In this document: positions 60,642 through 64,000 of the stretch, piece by piece | Layout: every line of letters begins with the position of its first letter | Position numbering within the stretch: the stretch's first letter is position 1 | From: an uncultured Atopobiaceae bacterium | Lineage (GTDB): Bacteria; Actinomycetota; Coriobacteriia; Coriobacteriales; Atopobiaceae | Direction: 5' to 3' | Length of the DNA stretch: 64,000 nucleotides | Assembly (NCBI GenBank): GCA_944321515.1 | Contig: CALULO010000001.1 | Span: 1 to 64,000 of the forward strand | Made by a program: the position numbers and the translations under genes | Notes under the pieces: model-generated | What the model saw: the letters and a program-made list of their open reading frames with translations, nothing else | The model's database searches: none | What the model was told of the DNA's origin: nothing

Positions 60642-61445
60642 TCACAAATGAGTAACCCATCTCACCACCAGAAGGGCGGCCATGAAGGCACCCGTAAACA
60701 CGACGAGCGACCAAAAGCAGCCGAGCCTGGTCTTGTCCGAAGCCCACCAGATGAAGGCGGGGAGCATGAAGATGCTCGCGCTTGCCACCATGAGGCAGAC
60801 GCCAACGGAGACGTCGCCCGCGGTTGCCTCGGACGCCATGAGCGCGCCGCAGATGACGACCGGCACCACCAGGTCAAGAAAGAGGATGAGCGCAAGGAGG
60901 GGAACCCACCTCGTGGCGGCGTCGCGCTTCTGGGCGGCGACGGTGCGCTGCTGGGCAACGAGCGTGTGGTTCTTCTCGTAGTCCTTCACGAAGCTTTCGG
61001 AGACGTAGTCGCCCCATTCGCACTGGTCAAGGCACGCCTTGCTCAGCTCCGCAAAGCGGTCCCACGCGGGATTCGGCACCGAGCCGGCAAGCGCGCGTGC
61101 CTGGGCGAGCTTCGCGCGCGCATCGTCGTGATAGGCGCGCGCCATGCGCTCCCCCTTGGGGTCACTCAGACCGTGCGTCCCGGCACGCTCGTCGAGCTCG
61201 TCGGCCTTCCGGCCGGAAAACGAGCGCGCGCAGAGCGCGAACATCTCACTGACGACGCCCTTCTCGCGGGCGATCTCCGCCGCCTGGCGCTCGCCGCGGC
61301 TCTCGTAAAGGCGGCGAGCCCGCTCGTAGAGCTCGGCCGCCTCGTCCGCCTTGTCAGCCCACGCGGGGTCTTCGTCACAGAGGTTGTACACGCAGCAGTC
61401 AAGCAGATCGTCCGCGCGACGCTCGTTCTTCTCGGCATCTCCCAT
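60642..61445 (-). CDS. Unknown protein with helical domain and C-terminal membrane helices
   Basis: The start is ATG 61445 (CAGGGAGG upstream). Residues 1-~175 of 267 are charged and helical (ADEAAELYERARRLYESRGERQAAEIARE). Three hydrophobic helices follow from ~180 to the end. It resembles membrane-anchored adaptor proteins but has no known domain. It has its own palindrome promoter. Confidence 0.6.
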   Translation of the reverse strand: MGDAEKNERRADDLLDCCVYNLCDEDPAWADKADEAAELYERARRLYESRGERQAAEIAREKGVVSEMFALCARSFSGRKADELDERAGTHGLSDPKGERMARAYHDDARAKLAQARALAGSVPNPAWDRFAELSKACLDQCEWGDYVSESFVKDYEKNHTLVAQQRTVAAQKRDAATRWVPLLALILFLDLVVPVVICGALMASEATAGDVSVGVCLMVASASIFMLPAFIWWASDKTRLGCFWSLVVFTGAFMAALLVVRWVTHL

Positions 61446-61484
61446 GCGTGCCTCCCTGGTCGTCTCGTCAAGTTGCCTGAGACG

Positions 61485-61519
61485 TTTGTACGGCACGCCG
61501 CGGGGAGGCGTTGTACAAC
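61485..61519 (-). promoter_or_regulatory. Island operator/promoter 5: GTTGTACAAC-N19-TACAAA
   Basis: Palindrome at 61510-61519, TACAAA at 61485-61490, 39 bp before the membrane-protein start. The -10-like hexamer is identical to that of site 4, and both continue with a GT(C/G)TCAGGC element. Confidence 0.8.
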
Positions 61520-61520
61520 G

Positions 61521-61560
61521 GCGGGATCAGGCGGGATCAGGCGGGATCAGGCGGGATCAG
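61521..61560. repeat. Four exact tandem copies of a 10-bp unit
   Basis: GCGGGATCAG is repeated four times without change, directly beside palindrome 5. The last copy contains the stop codon (TGA on the minus strand, 61557-61559) of the BspA-type gene. Confidence 0.9.
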
Positions 61561-62522
61561 CCCACGTGCACCCCCGCGCCGCTGAGGAAGAGCTCGGTCA
61601 GCTCCTCGGGAGCCATGCCAAGGCCGCCGGTGCCCCTGAACATGTTCCTGGTCTGCCTGGCCTCGTGCACCGTGCCGGGACGCGCGCCCGGGAGGCTGAG
61701 GGAGCGGAGCGAGGAGCAGTCCGCGAACATGAAGGCAAAGGCTTCGGCGCTCGAGAGGTCAAAGCCGGAGAGGTCGAGCCCCTGGAGGGAGGAGCAGCCC
61801 CAGAACAGGTTGCTCATGTCCGTGACCTGCGAGGTGTTGAGACCGGAGAGGTTGATGCCTTGCAGGGAGGAGCACCCGTTGAGCATGTTGGCCATGTTCG
61901 TGACCCGCGCGGTGTCAAAGCCTGAAAGGTCCAACTCCCTGAGGGCCCGGCACTGGGCAAACATGTTGCGCATGTCCATGACCCGCGCGGTATCAAAGTT
62001 CGAAATGTCGAGCTCGGCGATGGCCTCGCAGTCGCAGAACAGGCCGTTCATGTCCTCGACCAAGGACGTGTCAAAGCCAGAGAGGTCCAGCTCTCTCAGG
62101 GATTGGCAGAGCATGAAGGTGTCGACCATGCTCCGCACGTGCGAGGTGTCCAGGAGGCCGAGCCCGCGAATCTCCGTCAGGCTCAGGCAGTCTGCAAACC
62201 AGCCGTCAAGGGTCTCGGGCGCCACGGGGCTCGCAAACACCGCGATCAGGACGTCCTGCCACGGCACGTCATGGGACATCGTGACCAACCCGTACTCGTC
62301 CGGCTCGGAGAACCGGCGGGGATACCCTTCAGCCGGCACCTCGATGTCATCCCCGGCAAGAGACAGCCGGCAGGTGTGCCCGAACGCGTCAATCGTGCGC
62401 AGGTCGCAGTCCTCGAGGCACGCCCCCAGCACCACGACGTCCTTCCAGTTGTCGGTCAGGGGGTCGAGGTCCTCGTCGTAGAGCTTGTAGGTCCGGGCAT
62501 ACGCCCTTGTCGTCTCCCCCAC
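61557..62522 (-). CDS. Intracellular BspA-type (DUF285) leucine-rich repeat protein
   Basis: A 321-residue protein 24 bp after the CbbX-like gene. From residue ~110 it shows eight or so DUF285/BspA repeats of the form 'LRELDLSGFDTSLVEDMNGLF.C', e.g. SLQGINLSGLNTSQVTDMSNLFWGC. The N-terminal ~100 residues are a separate domain. BspA proteins are normally secreted adhesins, but no signal peptide, membrane anchor or sortase motif is present, so it probably works in the cytoplasm as a sensor or scaffold of this system. Confidence 0.8.
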   Translation of the reverse strand: MGETTRAYARTYKLYDEDLDPLTDNWKDVVVLGACLEDCDLRTIDAFGHTCRLSLAGDDIEVPAEGYPRRFSEPDEYGLVTMSHDVPWQDVLIAVFASPVAPETLDGWFADCLSLTEIRGLGLLDTSHVRSMVDTFMLCQSLRELDLSGFDTSLVEDMNGLFCDCEAIAELDISNFDTARVMDMRNMFAQCRALRELDLSGFDTARVTNMANMLNGCSSLQGINLSGLNTSQVTDMSNLFWGCSSLQGLDLSGFDLSSAEAFAFMFADCSSLRSLSLPGARPGTVHEARQTRNMFRGTGGLGMAPEELTELFLSGAGVHVG

Positions 62523-62546
62523 GGCAGCCTCCCGTCTTGATGCCTG

Positions 62547-63713
62547 CTAGAACCCCATCCGAGCCCTGCCCTCCGTCACGCACTGTGGCAGCGCGGCGAG
62601 AAGGTCCTTGCTGGTGATCGTTGCCTCGTCATGGTCGCAGGACGCCTCGACCACCGCGTGGTCCACAAGGCGGCGGACCGAGCGCGCGTTGGAGAAGTCC
62701 TTCGACCTCTTGAGCCTCTCAAGGGCGCGCCGCATCTCGTCCTCGTCGCACGAGACGGAAAACCCGCGCCTCTCCGCAATCAGGTGGAAGATGCTGCAGA
62801 GCTCCTCCGTCGTGAAGTCGGGAAACTCGATGCGGTACCCAAAGCGGTCGCGCAGACCCGGGTTGAGGTCAAGCGTTCGGTCGACCTCCTTGGGGTAGCC
62901 CGCCACCACGCAGACGAGCTGGTCCCGGAGCGCGTCGAGCCGGTCAGTCAGAACGTCAAGGGCCTCCTGGCCGTAGCCCCCGGCATGGGAGACGCTCAGG
63001 CCATAGAACTCGTCAATGAAGAGCATCCCGCCCACGGCCGAGTCGATGATCTTCCTGACCTTGTTGCCGGTCTGCCCCACGTAGTCAGCCACGAGCCCGT
63101 TGCCGCTGACCTTCACGAACTTGTGCGTCCCGTCGGTGACGCCCAGGCCGTCCAGATAGGTGACAAGCCGACTTGCAAGCTCGCTCTTGCCGGTGCCCGG
63201 ACGGCCCACAAAGACGAAGTGGAAGCAGTCCACCGCCGAGCGCCCGTGCTTCGCCACGGTCTTGGAGAGCTTGATGAGCGTCTCCTTCTGCCGGTCCATG
63301 CCCACCAGGCCGTCAAAGACGCGCTCGGGGTCGGCAGGTGCGGCGGGCGCGGGCTCCTGGTCCACGGCGCCCAGGTCCGTGGCGCTGGCCTCGGGGGCAC
63401 CGGCCTCCGCAAGCTGCAGGAGCACGGAGAGGTCGTCGACGGGGACCGTCTGGATGTCCACCCGGTCCACGTCGAGCACCTCATAGGGGGTCCACTTCTG
63501 CAGGACCATGTCCACGGCGCCGGGATACGTCGAGTTCTCCGCCGAGAAGAACGGGACCACCCAGGCACCCTCCTCGGTCCGCTCCGCACGCAGGAAGCAC
63601 ACGTTTGCGTCACCCAGGTGCTGAGCAAAGCGCAGGCGCGCCGCGACCTCATCCCAGTTGGGCTCCGCGCCCTCGGCGACCTTGATGTGACCGTGCTTGA
63701 AACCGATCTTCAT
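62547..63713 (-). CDS. CbbX/CfxQ-like AAA+ ATPase (second paralogue)
   Basis: The start is ATG 63713 (GGGAGG upstream); the longer frame to 63848 would run through the palindrome. The 388-residue protein is collinear with the copy at 45833-47005: a related N-terminal domain (WTPYEVLDVDRVDI against WTPYEAESLAKVNV), Walker A VGRPGTGKSELASRL, Walker B GGMLFIDEFYGLSVSHAGGY and VVAGYPKEVDRTLDLNPGLRDRFGYRIEFPDF. It heads a two-gene unit with the BspA-type gene. A duplicated ATPase at both ends of the island suggests two related assemblies. Confidence 0.85.
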   Translation of the reverse strand: MKIGFKHGHIKVAEGAEPNWDEVAARLRFAQHLGDANVCFLRAERTEEGAWVVPFFSAENSTYPGAVDMVLQKWTPYEVLDVDRVDIQTVPVDDLSVLLQLAEAGAPEASATDLGAVDQEPAPAAPADPERVFDGLVGMDRQKETLIKLSKTVAKHGRSAVDCFHFVFVGRPGTGKSELASRLVTYLDGLGVTDGTHKFVKVSGNGLVADYVGQTGNKVRKIIDSAVGGMLFIDEFYGLSVSHAGGYGQEALDVLTDRLDALRDQLVCVVAGYPKEVDRTLDLNPGLRDRFGYRIEFPDFTTEELCSIFHLIAERRGFSVSCDEDEMRRALERLKRSKDFSNARSVRRLVDHAVVEASCDHDEATITSKDLLAALPQCVTEGRARMGF

Positions 63714-63760
63714 TCCCGACCTCCCGCGCTCGACGTCCCGCTGCGTCCTCGGTGGCCAGG

Positions 63761-63795
63761 ACAATACTAGCGCCGGGCACGGCGCGTTGTACAAC
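63761..63795 (-). promoter_or_regulatory. Island operator/promoter 6: GTTGTACAAC-N19-TATTGT
   Basis: Palindrome at 63786-63795, TATTGT at 63761-63766 after 19 bp, 47 bp before the second CbbX-like start. An overlapping TAGTAT sits three bases earlier. Confidence 0.8.
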
Positions 63796-63860
63796 GTGCC
63801 CGCCGGTGGCTTCCGGAGGCAGGGCCGGTGGGCGACGCACAGTCGCACGTGCTTCTCGCC

Positions 63861-63895
63861 GTTCTTCTCGCCATGCCCGGCTGGGCGAGAAGAAC
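63861..63895 (-). terminator. Hairpin of GTTCTTCTCGCC/GGCGAGAAGAAC
   Basis: Perfect 12-bp arms (63861-63872 and 63884-63895) with an 11-nt loop, 37 bp past the stop of the partial gene at the right edge. No T-run on the minus strand. The same arm sequence recurs singly in other intergenic places. Confidence 0.55.
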
Positions 63896-63932
63896 GTAGC
63901 GGCTTGCGGAGGCTCGCGCGCGGGGAACCAAG

Positions 63933-64000
63933 CTAGGCGCCCGAGCAGCGCCTCTGCGCGGAGAGGAGCTTCTGCCGCGCCCCCTCGTCACTAAGCCTCT
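63933..64000 (-). CDS. C-terminal end of a gene entering from the right edge
   Basis: On the minus strand a frame runs from the edge to TAG at 63933-63935, giving RLSDEGARQKLLSAQRRCSGA. The residue mix looks coding, and a hairpin follows, but 21 residues are too few to name a family. Confidence 0.35.
   Translation of the reverse strand, partial: RLSDEGARQKLLSAQRRCSGA

Noticed and set aside
34643-63713. Classical tellurite-resistance (TerD-type) cluster
   Set aside because: The VWA/PP2C/kinase triad is TerY-P-like, but no TerB, TerC, TerD or TerE-type protein is seen anywhere in the window.
1-64000. tRNA, rRNA or tmRNA genes
   Set aside because: No cloverleaf-like GTTCGAATC/CCA combinations or rRNA signatures were recognised on either strand by eye; a covariance scan would be decisive.

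Overview
The window is high-GC, densely packed and free of rRNA or tRNA genes. Its gene content points to a Coriobacteriia-type actinobacterium from an animal gut or mouth, of the Olsenella/Atopobiaceae kind. Pointers are a bile-salt-hydrolase-type amidase with its exporter, an agr-like LytTR/GHKL two-component system, LCP cell-wall enzymes, Tex, DUF711 and BspA-type leucine-rich repeats. The taxonomic call is an inference from gene types, not from a marker gene.

Region 1 (1-31.5 kb) is mostly ordinary chromosome. It holds a truncated LytTR regulator with its GHKL kinase, a lipoprotein, DUF711, a MarR/YczE pair with a palindromic operator, a YeiH exporter divergent from its LysR regulator, RsmJ (with a 31-bp perfect inverted repeat inside its 5' coding end), a DUF1275 protein, an IS3-family element, a bile salt hydrolase-MFS operon beside a broken TetR gene, Tex, an SLC13-type transporter flanked by intergenic repeats, a methyltransferase, flavodoxin/ferredoxin redox proteins, a MarR-controlled amino-acid ABC importer (32-bp perfect palindrome over the -35), nitroreductase, DMT transporter, ACT protein, nitrilase, GuaA and an LCP protein.

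Region 2 (31.6-34.6 kb) is an array of about eight degenerate 23-bp motifs at a period of about 41 bp. The left half points one way and the right half the other. An IS21-family element with a clean 6-bp target duplication has landed in the middle.

Region 3 (34.6-63.8 kb) is the notable part: a 29-kb island, almost all on the minus strand, of phospho-signalling and large NTPase genes. It contains a YegL/YegK/YegI-like triad (VWA protein, PP2C phosphatase, kinase with zinc ribbon and membrane tail). With it are a VirD4/TraG-like ATPase, an HExxH protein, a transglutaminase-fold protein, two paralogous CbbX-like AAA+ ATPases, a second PP2C, a large FHA protein, a kinase-RyR fusion, a 1741-residue STAND-like ATPase and a HEPN-like protein. 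Further members are a DUF4062-NACHT-type protein of 1299 residues, an FtsW-like membrane protein, a 41-residue zinc ribbon, a membrane protein and an intracellular BspA-type LRR protein. Stop/start overlaps (ATGA, TGATG) tie most of them into operons.

Six copies of the perfect palindrome GTTGTACAAC occur in this island; I found none elsewhere in the window. Each lies about 60-95 bp upstream of a minus-strand start codon, and each is followed after exactly 19 bp by a possible -10 hexamer. This makes the whole island look like one co-regulated regulon and one functional system. Its role (phage defence, stress or envelope signalling) cannot be decided from sequence alone.
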